Assembly (NCBI RefSeq): GCF_014698795.1
Contig: NZ_JACJTR010000022.1
Coordinates: 62,001-126,000 of the forward strand
Direction: 5' to 3'
Source: Nostoc sp. FACHB-892
GTDB lineage: Bacteria > Cyanobacteriota > Cyanobacteriia > Cyanobacteriales > Nostocaceae
DNA length: 64,000 nucleotides
The notes under the pieces are model-generated. The model saw nothing but the letters and a program-made list of their open reading frames with translations. It was not told where the DNA came from and searched no databases. Shown here in pieces: positions 52,919 through 62,084 of this stretch (positions within the stretch are counted from its first letter, which is position 1; every line of letters begins with the position of its first letter). A program made the position numbers and the translations under genes.

Positions 52919-54226
52919 TTGCAAATTTGGGGTGGGCATCCTTTGCGAGGTCATGTGAAAATTAGCGGGGCAAAAAATGCAGCACTGGTAATCATGGCTG
53001 GAGCCTTGCTGTGTCCGGGCGATTGTCGTATCCGCAATGTCCCCTTATTGGCGGATGTAGAGCGGATGGGTCAGGTATTATCGGCTTTGGGTGTAAGCTT
53101 AACGCGCCAAGGCGATATTTTAGACATCAACGCTAGCGAAATTAAAACATCTAAAGCTCCCTACGAACTAGTTACTCAACTGAGGGCGAGTTTCTTCGCC
53201 ATTGGTGCGATTCTGGCAAGATTAGGAGTAGCGCAGATGCCGTTACCCGGTGGTTGTGCGATTGGGGCAAGACCAGTTGACTTGCATGTGCGAGGACTGC
53301 AAGCAATGGGGGCTGAGGTGCAAATTGAGCATGGTATTTGTAATGCCTACGTCCCTGGCAGCAGCCGGAGATTAAAAGGTGCGAAGATTTACTTAGACAT
53401 TGCCAGTGTTGGAGCGACAGAAAACTTGATGATGGCGGCTACCCTAGCAGAGGGCGAAACGATCATCGAAAATGCTGCCAGAGAACCGGAAGTAGTTGAT
53501 TTAGCTAACTTCTGTAATGCAATGGGAGCAAAGATTAAGGGGGCGGGGACTAGCAGGATTATTATCGAAGGAGTCCCCAAGTTGCATTCTGTTGACTACA
53601 GTATCATTCCCGATCGCATTGAGGCCGGGACATTTTTGCTGGCAGCAGCAATTACCCGTTCCGAACTTCTTCTCTCGCCGGTGGCTCCAGAACATCTTAT
53701 ACCAGTGATTGCCAAGCTGCGGGATATTGGGGTGACAATAATTGAGGAAAAGCCTGAACACTTACGTATTCTGCCGGCGGAAACTCTCAAGGCAACGGAT
53801 ATTGAAACTCAATACCATCCAGGTTTTCCCACAGATATGCAAGCGCCATTCATGGCTTTGCTGACATTGGCCGAAGGCGACAGCGTGATTAACGAATCTG
53901 TCTTTGAAAATCGCTTGCGTCATGCCTCAGAGTTGAATCGCTTGGGGGCAGACATTCGTGTTAAAGGCAACGCTGCTTTCGTTCGGGGAGTACCGAAATT
54001 GTCTGGCGCACCAGTATTAGGCACAGACTTACGAGCATCGGCAGCGCTAGTCATAGCAGGATTGGCAGCAGAAGGAAAAACCACAATTCAAGGATTACAG
54101 CACCTTGATCGCGGCTATGATCGACTTGATGTGAAGTTGCAGCAATTGGGCGCTAAAATCCTTCGCGTGGGCGAAACATCTGCTGATACAGAAATCGCTC
54201 CCAGCATCAGTAGCCTGTCAAGTTGA
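52919..54226 (+). CDS. murA: UDP-N-acetylglucosamine 1-carboxyvinyltransferase
   Basis: MurA adds enolpyruvate from PEP to UDP-GlcNAc, the first committed step of peptidoglycan synthesis, in the cytosol. Family segments are clear: ISGAKNAALVIMAGALL, then PLPGGCAIGARPVDLH with the catalytic Cys (Cys113 from the TTG), and FPTDMQAPFMALLTLA. The only standard start near the N-terminus is a TTG at 52919 without a ribosome site. The frame stays open upstream and encodes INPSTSLPDAKIAPEADSS right after GGAGG at 52847-52851, so translation may begin at the ATC at 52859, a rare initiator. The 435-residue length from the TTG fits the family. Confidence 0.95.
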   Translation: MQIWGGHPLRGHVKISGAKNAALVIMAGALLCPGDCRIRNVPLLADVERMGQVLSALGVSLTRQGDILDINASEIKTSKAPYELVTQLRASFFAIGAILARLGVAQMPLPGGCAIGARPVDLHVRGLQAMGAEVQIEHGICNAYVPGSSRRLKGAKIYLDIASVGATENLMMAATLAEGETIIENAAREPEVVDLANFCNAMGAKIKGAGTSRIIIEGVPKLHSVDYSIIPDRIEAGTFLLAAAITRSELLLSPVAPEHLIPVIAKLRDIGVTIIEEKPEHLRILPAETLKATDIETQYHPGFPTDMQAPFMALLTLAEGDSVINESVFENRLRHASELNRLGADIRVKGNAAFVRGVPKLSGAPVLGTDLRASAALVIAGLAAEGKTTIQGLQHLDRGYDRLDVKLQQLGAKILRVGETSADTEIAPSISSLSS

Positions 54227-54229
54227 AGA

Positions 54230-54440
54230 AGAGGCAAGGGAGCAGGGAGTAGGGGAAAGAGGAATTCAGGACAAGGAGAATTGGGTACAAGGGGAAAGAC
54301 TTGTTGCAAATTCTCACCTCTTGTCACCTTGTCTCCCCTACCCCCTGCCTCTTCATTGAGACTGAGGCGGGAACAAGAGGAATGAGGGAGACAAGGTAAA
54401 ATTTTCTCCCTTTGCTCCCTCAGTCCACCCTAGTTAAATC
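54230..54440. repeat. imperfect inverted low-complexity repeats after murA
   Basis: GAAGAGGCAAGGGAGCAGGG on the left (about 54226-54246) faces CTCCCCTACCCCCTGCCTCTTC at 54333-54354, and ACAAGGGGAAAGACTTG and CACCTTGTCTCC pieces lie between. Folding would give a long weak hairpin. No gene is seen. Confidence 0.5.
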
Positions 54441-54515
54441 GTTATACTAACTGTGGGTGGCTGGTTAAACAAACAGCCAGATTCCATAGTCGTGTTTTTT
54501 ATAGCTTGCTGCACT

Positions 54516-55394
54516 ATGTCCTTCTTCAAAACCCCGCTAATTGGTTTAAAAGCTGACTCATTTCGTCATCCATTAGACCTGGAAGCTACCAAAACGCTCA
54601 AGCAAATACCAGGCATAGATATGTTGGTGCGAAATTGGCTAGGTCCAATGGCAGAGCAGGTTTTCTATGTAGAAAATATTGCCTCCAGCATTCTGGTGGG
54701 TGAGAAGCAACTCCCCGATTTATACAAGCTGTTATTAGATGCCTGTAAAATTCTGGATATAGAGCCTCCTCAGTTATACGTCCGGCAACATCCGGCTCCC
54801 AACGCCTATACTTTTGCTGTACGGGGTAAGCAGCCGTTTGTTGTGCTACACACATCCCTGATTGATATCCTCACACCAGAGGAAATACAGGCAGTAATTG
54901 CCCACGAGTTGGGGCATCTCAAGTGTGACCATAGTGTTTATTTGACGCCTGTAAATTTATTAATATTAGCTGCGGCGATTGTGCCCAATGTTGGAACTTT
55001 TGTTGCTCAAGCAATACAGGCACAGCTTTTAGAATGGGTACGCTGTGCTGAGTTTACCTGCGATCGCGCCGCATTACTAGCAACCCAAGACCCCAAAGTT
55101 GTCATGTCAGTATTGATGAAGCTGGCGGGTGGTTCCCCCATCTTAGCGCCACAACTGAATCTCGATGCCTTTGTTGCCCAAGCCCGCGCTTATGATGACA
55201 TTAGCAAGACCGAATTAGGCGAAATGGTCAAAAGCGCTCGCACAGCCCAATTAACCCATCCAGTGCCAGTGCTACGAGCGCGAGAAATTGACCGTTGGGC
55301 AAGCAGCACAGAATATCAATCTTTAATTCAAAGTCATGGATTGAAGTCTACAAGTAATCAAGTTGCACCCAAAGGCGGATGGCGAAACTGGTAA
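54516..55394 (+). CDS. M48 family metalloprotease (HtpX/Ste24-like)
   Basis: From the ATG at 54516 the product has 292 residues. The zinc site is HELGH at 130-134 in IQAVIAHELGHLKCDH, and the third ligand Glu lies in RCAEFTCDRAAL, the usual ExxxD arrangement. A hydrophobic stretch follows the zinc site (TPVNLLILAAAIVPNVGTFV), suggesting membrane attachment as in HtpX/Ste24-type peptidases. The N-terminus (MSFFKTPLIGLKADSFRHPL) matches the cyanobacterial form. It is likely a quality-control protease. The frame is open 21 codons further upstream to a GTG-type start, but the family start fits the ATG. Confidence 0.9.
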   Translation: MSFFKTPLIGLKADSFRHPLDLEATKTLKQIPGIDMLVRNWLGPMAEQVFYVENIASSILVGEKQLPDLYKLLLDACKILDIEPPQLYVRQHPAPNAYTFAVRGKQPFVVLHTSLIDILTPEEIQAVIAHELGHLKCDHSVYLTPVNLLILAAAIVPNVGTFVAQAIQAQLLEWVRCAEFTCDRAALLATQDPKVVMSVLMKLAGGSPILAPQLNLDAFVAQARAYDDISKTELGEMVKSARTAQLTHPVPVLRAREIDRWASSTEYQSLIQSHGLKSTSNQVAPKGGWRNW

Positions 55395-55479
55395 AGTTAC
55401 TAATGCGATCGCAATTACTATAGTTCAATCGGACAATCGGATTAAAAAATATCCCATTGCTTAACTCACAGCCGCTACC

Positions 55480-56601
55480 ATGACAGTTGTACCCAACGAC
55501 CATCGCTCTCAACCCATAAATCTCTTTGAGTATGAAACCCTAGCAAAAGATTACCTGTCTAAAATGGCGCTTGATTACTATAGCAGTGGTGCTTGGGATG
55601 AAATCACATTACGAGATAACCGTACTGCCTTTGAACGAGTCAAGGTGCGGCCTCGGATATTAGTTGATGTAAGCGATCGCAATCTCACTACCTCCATTTT
55701 GGGACAACCCCTGCAACTACCTTTGTTAATTGCGCCGATGGCTTTTCAATGTCTAGCTCATCCAGATGGAGAAATTGCCACCGCTCTAGCTGCGGCATCC
55801 GCTGGTGTGGGCATGGTGTTAAGTACAATGGCCACAAAGAGCATTGAAGAAGTAGCGACTGCGTGTGACAAATTTCCAGATTCCCTGCGATGGTTTCAGC
55901 TTTACATCCATAAAGACCGGGGATTAACTCGTGCTTTGGTAGAAAAAGCCTATAAAGCAGGTTACAAAGCACTTTGTCTAACTGTAGATGCACCTGTTCT
56001 CGGACAGCGAGAGAGAGATAGACGTAACGAGTTTGCCTTACCCCTAGACTTACATCTGGCTAATCTTGCCACCATCTCAGGACTAGATATTTCCCACGAA
56101 AAAGGCGAATCTGGTTTATTTACCTATTTTGCCCAACAGCTAAACCCAGCAGTAACCTGGCACGATTTAGAATGGTTGCAATCTTTATCTCCGCTACCTT
56201 TAGTTATCAAAGGAATTTTACGGGGAGATGATGGTGTGCGGGCTGTAGAATATGGAGCCAAAGCAATTGTTGTTTCCAATCATGGTGGTAGACAACTCGA
56301 TGGTGCGATCGCTTCTTTAGACGCTCTAGCTGAAATAGTAGCAGCAGTGGATGGTAAAGTAGAAATACTCTTAGATGGAGGCATCCGTCGGGGCACAGAT
56401 ATTCTCAAAGCTTTGGCATTAGGAGCAAAAGCGGTACTGATCGGACGACCCATTTTGTGGGGGCTAGCAGTATCAGGCCAACTTGGTGTATCTAATATCA
56501 TCTCACTGCTACAAGATGAGTTAAATGTGGCAATGGCACTTAGCGGCTGTGCAAAACTAGATGATATTGACCCTAGTTTATTAATTCTGCCACGCCTGTA
56601 A
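55480..56601 (+). CDS. FMN-dependent 2-hydroxy-acid oxidase (lactate/glycolate oxidase family)
   Basis: The 373-residue product is a glycolate/lactate oxidase-type enzyme. FMN and substrate residues are visible: LIAPMAFQCLAHPDGE, the WFQLYIHKDR segment, TVDAPVLGQRERDRRN with substrate-binding Arg, KGILRGDDGVRAVEYG with the FMN Lys, and VSNHGGRQLDG with the catalytic His, then LLDGGIRRGTDILKAL. In plant glycolate oxidase a Trp occupies the position of Met117 (LSTMATKS), so the pocket here is more like the L-lactate oxidase known from nitrogen-fixing Nostoc. It would turn L-lactate into pyruvate with H2O2. The substrate claim is inference. It is soluble. Confidence 0.9.
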   Translation: MTVVPNDHRSQPINLFEYETLAKDYLSKMALDYYSSGAWDEITLRDNRTAFERVKVRPRILVDVSDRNLTTSILGQPLQLPLLIAPMAFQCLAHPDGEIATALAAASAGVGMVLSTMATKSIEEVATACDKFPDSLRWFQLYIHKDRGLTRALVEKAYKAGYKALCLTVDAPVLGQRERDRRNEFALPLDLHLANLATISGLDISHEKGESGLFTYFAQQLNPAVTWHDLEWLQSLSPLPLVIKGILRGDDGVRAVEYGAKAIVVSNHGGRQLDGAIASLDALAEIVAAVDGKVEILLDGGIRRGTDILKALALGAKAVLIGRPILWGLAVSGQLGVSNIISLLQDELNVAMALSGCAKLDDIDPSLLILPRL

Positions 56602-56713
56602 GTCAGAAAATTCTTAAACCTATTGTATTATTCCAGCAAAACTTTAAAAATTAATTTTCAGACTTGTTACAAAATCGCTTAATTAGAGTACAATAATTAA
56701 GGTTGGAAATTAA

Positions 56714-56797
56714 GGGCGGGTGGCGAAATTGGTAGACGCACCACACTCAAAATGTGGCGACCTTGCGGTCATAGGAGTTCGATTCTCCTCCTGCCCA
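56714..56797 (+). tRNA. tRNA-Leu (CAA)
   Basis: The 84-nt sequence starts GGGCGGGTGGCGAAATTGG and ends CCTGCCC plus A. The anticodon arm is CCACA CTCAAAA TGTGG, anticodon CAA. A long variable arm and GAGTTCGATTC T arm are present. No CCA is encoded. It is the second leucine tRNA in the window. Confidence 0.96.
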
Positions 56798-56828
56798 CTA
56801 CCAAAAAATTATTATAGAGGTGAAACTG

Positions 56829-57050
56829 ATGCGCCTAAAAAGATGGGAATCTCCCCGTAAAGAAGGCAGGAACGATAAAGGTAGAGGTGGTTCTGCAAGG
56901 AAGAGGCAACTTAAAAAACAAAGGCAAATGTTACGACAAAGGCTCAAAGAAAGTAATAAATCAGACAATAACAAAAACACTAGACCAGGGGAAGATGAGT
57001 TTATCTTCCCCTTATTTTTTGGACTTTTATTTGAGAAAAAAATAATTTAA
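56829..57050 (+). CDS. small basic hypothetical protein
   Basis: The 73-residue frame (MRLKRWESPRKEGRNDKGRG...) is very basic, about one third Lys and Arg, for the first 50 residues, and hydrophobic at the end (IFPLFFGLLF). GAGG eight bases before the ATG is a good ribosome site. A strong terminator hairpin lies within the last third of the frame, at 56987-57020, so the C-terminus may not be transcribed. It starts 32 bases after tRNA-Leu(CAA). The family is not recognised; it may be an RNA-binding peptide or a chance frame in a tRNA trailer. Confidence 0.45.
   Translation: MRLKRWESPRKEGRNDKGRGGSARKRQLKKQRQMLRQRLKESNKSDNNKNTRPGEDEFIFPLFFGLLFEKKII
56987..57020 (+). terminator. rho-independent terminator downstream of tRNA-Leu
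   Basis: AGGGGAAGAT (56987-56996) pairs perfectly with ATCTTCCCCT (57003-57012) around GAGTTT, followed by TATTTTTT. It most likely ends the tRNA transcript but overlaps the 3' part of the small basic frame. Confidence 0.85.
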
Positions 57051-57577
57051 TGGTTTTTCAGTACATAAACTAAATTAAATTCGTAATAAATTTGCAAAGT
57101 CATAAGAAAAATTATTAACCATTTTTCAAAATATACTAATTTGAATTAAACCTTTTAAGCGCATATTTACGTATCAAAATAGACAAGCTGAATCTCTGGT
57201 ATTTTACTTTGCTATATCCTTGTTTTATGTATAAAATACTACTTTCTCGAATTGATATGTATAGAAATTTCTTGCAATTATAATGCTTACATGAACAAAT
57301 CAAAAATTAATTATGAAGGAAGTATGAATTTTGGCAAACAGCGTCTAAAATCCTTAGCTTAAAACAGTAAACTAGGACACAGCAGCGAATAATCATAATA
57401 TTACCGATTAAGTAAGCCAAAAGTATACAAAGAAGGCAATTGCATCTCCATGTGTTAATTTCCAACGATGACACAAGCCTACAAAAAGTCAGGAATCATC
57501 CAACCTGAATTTTTCAATATTCGCAATGAATGGTCTAGGTAATCTATGGATTTTTGTCTTGGACACAGGAGTTATTG
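57051..57577. other. AT-rich spacer before the polysaccharide block
   Basis: About 530 bases, very AT-rich, likely the leader and promoter of the glycosyltransferase gene. A 24-codon frame (57468-57542, MTQAYKKSGIIQPEFF...) ends 35 bases before the glycosyltransferase ATG and could be a short upstream peptide. No repeat or RNA gene is evident. Confidence 0.4.
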
Positions 57578-58375
57578 ATGGTGGCAAGAGTGCTTCTACC
57601 TACTAAAAAAGTACTAGATTTTTCTATTACTGCTTTACGCTTTGATGACCAAGTACAAACAATACTGAAATGGGCAAAGAGGCGTGAGAGTAAAACTGTA
57701 TATGTAGCCAATGTACATATGCTCATTGAAGCTCACTGGAATCCAAAGTTTGCTACCGTATTACGAAATGCAGATATAGTTACTCCTGATGGTATGCCTT
57801 TGGTATGGATGATGCGAAAGATGGGAGCGCTTTACCAAGACCGTGTAGCAGGGATGGATATTTTCCTAGCATTGTGTCAGCTAACTCAAACACAAAATCT
57901 TAGCATTTTCTTTTTAGGCTCTCAAACAGAAGTTCTTTCTAGAATGCGAAAAAGGTTGGAACAAGAATTTCCGCAAATGAAGATTGCGGCGATGGAACCT
58001 TTACCCTTTCGTCCCCTGACTGAAACTGAAGACGAAGCTTTGGTTAAAAAAATTAACTCTAGTGGTGCTAGCGCCGTATTAGTATCTTTGGGATGCCCTA
58101 AGCAAGAAAATTGGATAGCTCAACATAAGGGTAAGATACAGGCTGTAATGATTGGACTGGGTGGAGTTTTCCCAGTTTATGCCGGAATTCACAAGCGAGC
58201 ACCCCGTATAGTTCGAGACTTAGGACTTGAATGGCTGTATCGATGGATTCAAGAACCGCGCCGACTTTGCGGCCGCTATGCTAAAACTATTCCATTATTC
58301 ATATGGCTGGCTACGAAGCAACTACTATCATCAAGTCGTATTGCAGCGGTTTTCCTTCACGAGGCTGGCGATTAA
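57578..58375 (+). CDS. WecG/TagA/CpsF family glycosyltransferase
   Basis: The 265-residue product belongs to the WecG/TagA/CpsF family (GT26), which transfers N-acetyl-mannosamine-type or glucosyl residues to a lipid-linked sugar. Signature segments are YVANVHMLIEAHWNP, then NADIVTPDGMPLVW, FFLGSQTEVL, VSLGCPKQENW and GLGGVFPVYAGIHKRAP. It is a cytosolic, membrane-associated enzyme of exopolysaccharide assembly. GGAGTTATTG before the ATG provides the ribosome site; the TTG eight codons earlier is less likely. Genes for a flippase and a pyruvyl transferase follow on the same strand. Confidence 0.9.
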   Translation: MVARVLLPTKKVLDFSITALRFDDQVQTILKWAKRRESKTVYVANVHMLIEAHWNPKFATVLRNADIVTPDGMPLVWMMRKMGALYQDRVAGMDIFLALCQLTQTQNLSIFFLGSQTEVLSRMRKRLEQEFPQMKIAAMEPLPFRPLTETEDEALVKKINSSGASAVLVSLGCPKQENWIAQHKGKIQAVMIGLGGVFPVYAGIHKRAPRIVRDLGLEWLYRWIQEPRRLCGRYAKTIPLFIWLATKQLLSSSRIAAVFLHEAGD

Positions 58376-58943
58376 GGAAAGTAAATATGTACTCTCTTTA
58401 ACAGGACATTGTTAATACACTAATCAATTTCATTAACCAAAAAAATCAAAAACTTATGTTGTTATAACCAATAACTATAAAAGTTAGGCACCACCTAAAA
58501 TCAAGAAATATAAGCAACAATATCGAAATTTATCAGTAAATTTTCTGCTAAAAATTTGTTCAATAGTTACCAAGTTTCAAAAATATTGTGGTATACTCCT
58601 CTAGGATATATTACTTAGTATCAAGAGTATTTTTTGAGATATTACCGCAAGCATTGTTATATATGCTTTTGGTCTAGTTTTTGGAGCAAAAAATTTTTAT
58701 GACTACCATAACTAAAAAAAACAGGTGGGACTAATTGGTTTGAGAATAAATTATTTAGTTGCTTTTTAGAAGGCTACATCATTAATTTTGCTGGATTCGT
58801 AGTGAGCAATAAATTACTTAGTTTCAAGGCTTATAGCTGCTGACTACTAACTTTTAAAATCCATTCAATTAATGATATTAATCGCTACTTAGAAATATCA
58901 AAGCTATATAATACTGTAGGTTCTTTCATCGGTAAACTCTGTA
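58376..58943. other. AT-rich spacer within the polysaccharide block
   Basis: About 570 bases without a gene. The sequence is very AT-rich with no repeat family seen elsewhere in the window. The length suggests that the flippase has its own promoter. Confidence 0.4.
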
Positions 58944-60425
58944 ATGGAATCATCTAAAGATTCATCAAATTTAAGACAAAAAGCTGTTAAAAGTGTAATT
59001 TGGACTGCTATTGAAAGTTGGGGACGTCAAGCAGTCTCTTTAGTCGTTTTCTTCATACTAGCTCGTTTACTTAGTCCAGAAACTTTTGGTTTAATTGCTT
59101 TAGCATATATTTTTATTGAATTTGCACAAATTTTTGTTGATCAAGGATTCTCTGTAGCAATTATCCAGCGTCAAGATATAGATAAAGAACACTTAGACAC
59201 TGCATTCTGGACAACTCTAGGAATCAGTATATTCTTAACTATCTTAAGTGTTGCTTGCGCTAGATTCACAGCTGATTTCTTTAAACAACCGCAGTTAGTA
59301 CTAATTATTCAGTGGTTATCTATAAGCTTTACATTTAGTGGGTTGAGCGCTGTGCAACAAGCGATTCTTGAACGTAAGTTTGACTTCAAGAGTTTAGCAA
59401 TACGCTCACTATTGGCAGTGATCATAGGTGGAATAGTTGGCGTAGGGATGGCTCTTTTAAACTTTGGTGTTTGGAGCCTTGTCGGTCAACAATTGTATAG
59501 TGGTTTTGTACAAGTTTTAGTTTTATGGCGAGTTAGCGATTGGCGACCAGGATTCAGATTTTCTGCCATACATGCTAAAGAACTTTTTAAGTTTGGAGTT
59601 AATATATCTGCGTTTAACATAATTAACTTTTTCAATCGCAATACCGATAACTTCCTAATTGGCTACTATCTAGGATTAGTTGCATTAGGCTATTACTCGG
59701 TTGCCTACAAATTGATGCAAGTAATGATGCAGATTTTAATCACTACTACAACTAAGGTTGCACTACCAATATTTTCTAGGTTACAGGCAGAACCAGAACG
59801 ATTACTAAGTGCTTTCTATACTGCTACTCAGTTCACAAGTCTCATTGCTTTCCCAATATTTCTTTGTGTACCAGTATTAGCAACTGAATTGATAAAAGTC
59901 TTTCTTAGTGAGCAGTGGATTCAGAGCATTCCAGTATTGCAAGTACTATCTCTTATTGGTCCTGCTCATGTCATTTTCTTTTATAACAATTCTGTAATTC
60001 TGGCGCTGGGCAAACCTTCGTGGAGGCTATGGATACAAGTGATAAATACAGTTACTAATGTCGTTGGTTTTGCTCTGGTAGTCAAATGGGGTATTGTAGC
60101 TGTTGCATGTGCTTATGTAGTTCGTGGTTACTTAATATTACCTATTTCGTTATTTGCTGTTAATAAACTTGTTAAGATTAATTTAACTAACTATCTAAGT
60201 TTATACATAGTACCTTTAGTAGCTTCTGGAGTAATGGTTGGAACTATATTAGCAACTAAATATTTTTTGGGATCATTTATTGAAGCATGGCTTTTACTAG
60301 CTATTTCATTGTTATTAGGTATCTCAATATATATTTTTACTATTTCAGTAATATCTCCAAAGCTTTTCAAACGGTTACTTGAATTAGGAGAGAGTTTAAA
60401 TTTTAAAAGAAAAAATAAAGTTTAA
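58944..60425 (+). CDS. polysaccharide flippase (Wzx-like, MOP superfamily)
   Basis: The 493-residue product has 12-14 hydrophobic segments and starts with RQKAVKSVIWTAIESWGRQA, the typical opening of PST-family polysaccharide transporters. Segments RLLSPETFGLIALAYIFIEF and FNRNTDNFLIGYYLGLVALGYYS are strongly conserved in these proteins. It should move lipid-linked repeat units of an exopolysaccharide across the inner membrane. No polymerase (Wzy) gene is seen in the window; it may lie elsewhere. Codon use is AT-rich like the two following genes, which sets this block apart from the rest of the window. Confidence 0.9.
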   Translation: MESSKDSSNLRQKAVKSVIWTAIESWGRQAVSLVVFFILARLLSPETFGLIALAYIFIEFAQIFVDQGFSVAIIQRQDIDKEHLDTAFWTTLGISIFLTILSVACARFTADFFKQPQLVLIIQWLSISFTFSGLSAVQQAILERKFDFKSLAIRSLLAVIIGGIVGVGMALLNFGVWSLVGQQLYSGFVQVLVLWRVSDWRPGFRFSAIHAKELFKFGVNISAFNIINFFNRNTDNFLIGYYLGLVALGYYSVAYKLMQVMMQILITTTTKVALPIFSRLQAEPERLLSAFYTATQFTSLIAFPIFLCVPVLATELIKVFLSEQWIQSIPVLQVLSLIGPAHVIFFYNNSVILALGKPSWRLWIQVINTVTNVVGFALVVKWGIVAVACAYVVRGYLILPISLFAVNKLVKINLTNYLSLYIVPLVASGVMVGTILATKYFLGSFIEAWLLLAISLLLGISIYIFTISVISPKLFKRLLELGESLNFKRKNKV

Positions 60426-60488
60426 GAATTCAAAATTCACAAGCTGTCAAAACAACACCAAAATCATAGTTCATTAAAGAGGTCAAAA

Positions 60489-61598
60489 ATGAAAATTGGA
60501 ATTCTAACTTTTCACCATGTAGATAATTACGGTGCAACACTGCAAGCCTGTGCTCTTTGGAGTTTTATTAATAGTCAAGGTTATGATGTTGAAATAATAG
60601 ATTATCGGCCTATTAAAATAGTATGGATATATTTAAGACCTTTAATTCCACTCAGAAGGCTTGGAAAAGTTTTCGTAAATATTCCAAGAGCTTGGAAAAT
60701 GAGACAGTTTTTACTTTCTAATGTGAAGTTGAGCGCTCGAAAGGTTTATGATAAAAAAAGTTTGCGATACTATCATGATAAATATGACGTAGTAATATGT
60801 GGTAGTGATCAAATCTGGTGTTTAGATTCTTTTAGAGGATTTAATTCTTCTTTCTTTTTAGATTTTATTAATAAGGAAACTACTCGTAAGATAAGTTATG
60901 CAGCCAGTTTTGGTAATACCCTAAAATTAGGGGATTATCAAAAAGAAATATATACTTTAATTAATCAATTTCAAACTATTTTAGTTCGTGATTCTAATAG
61001 TAAAAGAATTATTAATGATGAATGTAATAAAGAAGCTACAAAAGTTTTAGATCCTACTTTCTTGATTAAATATGATGATTTACAAGAGCCTCCAAAAATA
61101 AAAGACAAATATCTTTTATTATATACCCAAGCAGAAATAGGAGCAGAAGAGGAAGATTTTATAAAATTATTAGCAGCAAACCAAAACCTAACTATAATTT
61201 CAGTTGGAAAACCTAATCAATTAGCAAAAATCAATTTAGAAGGTGCTGGCCCAAAAGAATGGCTTGGATTACATAGCCAAGCATCTTACATCGTGACTAA
61301 TACTTTTCATGGTACTGTGTTTTCTATTATTTTCCAGAAGCCTTTTAACGCATTTGTTCCTAGTGATAAGTCAAATAAAGTAAGAGATTTACTTACTGAT
61401 TTAGGTTTACAAGACAGAATATTCTCAGATCAACTAAAATCCCAAATACTCAACAAGGAAATCTTTGATATTGATTATGAGGCAGTATCTCAAATACTAG
61501 AATCAAAGATCCTGGAATCAAAACAATATTTGCTTGAAGCGATTTCACAAGGAGTAAATAATGTAGTTTTACACTCTACCCCTGTAAAAAAAGGTTAA
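60489..61598 (+). CDS. polysaccharide pyruvyl transferase family protein
   Basis: The 369-residue product starts MKIGILTFHHVDNYGATLQA, the classic N-terminus of the family. VVICGSDQIWCLDSF and IVTNTFHGTVFSIIFQKPF are the other two signature segments; the last holds the conserved His. These enzymes add a pyruvate ketal from PEP to a sugar and give the polymer negative charge. AAAGAGGTC provides a ribosome site. It lies 63 bases after the flippase gene and is probably co-transcribed. The stop TAA abuts a repeat element that begins at 61599. Confidence 0.9.
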   Translation: MKIGILTFHHVDNYGATLQACALWSFINSQGYDVEIIDYRPIKIVWIYLRPLIPLRRLGKVFVNIPRAWKMRQFLLSNVKLSARKVYDKKSLRYYHDKYDVVICGSDQIWCLDSFRGFNSSFFLDFINKETTRKISYAASFGNTLKLGDYQKEIYTLINQFQTILVRDSNSKRIINDECNKEATKVLDPTFLIKYDDLQEPPKIKDKYLLLYTQAEIGAEEEDFIKLLAANQNLTIISVGKPNQLAKINLEGAGPKEWLGLHSQASYIVTNTFHGTVFSIIFQKPFNAFVPSDKSNKVRDLLTDLGLQDRIFSDQLKSQILNKEIFDIDYEAVSQILESKILESKQYLLEAISQGVNNVVLHSTPVKKG

Positions 61599-61756
61599 GA
61601 GGGTGTTTTAAAAGTATATAGCTGTAATGTTAGACAGTTATTCATCCCCCCCTAACCTACCTTAAAAAGAGAGTAACTGGAATCAAAGCTCCCTAAAGAT
61701 TTAGGAGGAGCTAAAAGCATTTAATACATCAGTAGCAAATTTTAAAACATCCTCTC
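61599..61756. repeat. about 158-bp element with inverted ends (MITE-like)
   Basis: GAGGGTGTTTTAAAA (61599-61613) faces TTTTAAAACATCCTCTC (61740-61756), an inverted pair with a small internal difference. Inside are CCCCCCCTAACC and an AGCTCC ... GGAGCT hairpin around 61687-61714. No coding capacity is seen. The size and ends fit a non-autonomous transposable element. Confidence 0.7.
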
Positions 61757-62084
61757 AAACCCTTGCACATAAAGAGAGACTAAACAAGCTACGCAATTGA
61801 TATGTATAAATCATGTCGAACGCAATCATGAATTTGAGATTTACATAAATGAAAAAAGCTTTCCACGGTTTTTACAAAACTAAACATATATTTATTTTAT
61901 TGTGCCGACTGACTTCACCACTGATTGTGATTTAATTGAAGCATAACCTGTAAGTACGCACTTAACATCATATTGTCATAAGTTAGGGGATAAGTAGATA
62001 TCCTCTGTTATGGCTGTACAGTGTTTGCCAAATCACAGATGATCTATTTTTATTTAAAGTTCAAAAGGAGTAGAAAGAGTTCAG
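61757..62084. other. AT-rich spacer
   Basis: No gene is seen in about 330 bases between the inverted-end element and the MurB-like gene. AAAGGAGTAGAAAG before the ATG at 62085 contains a good ribosome site (AAGGAG). Confidence 0.4.
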
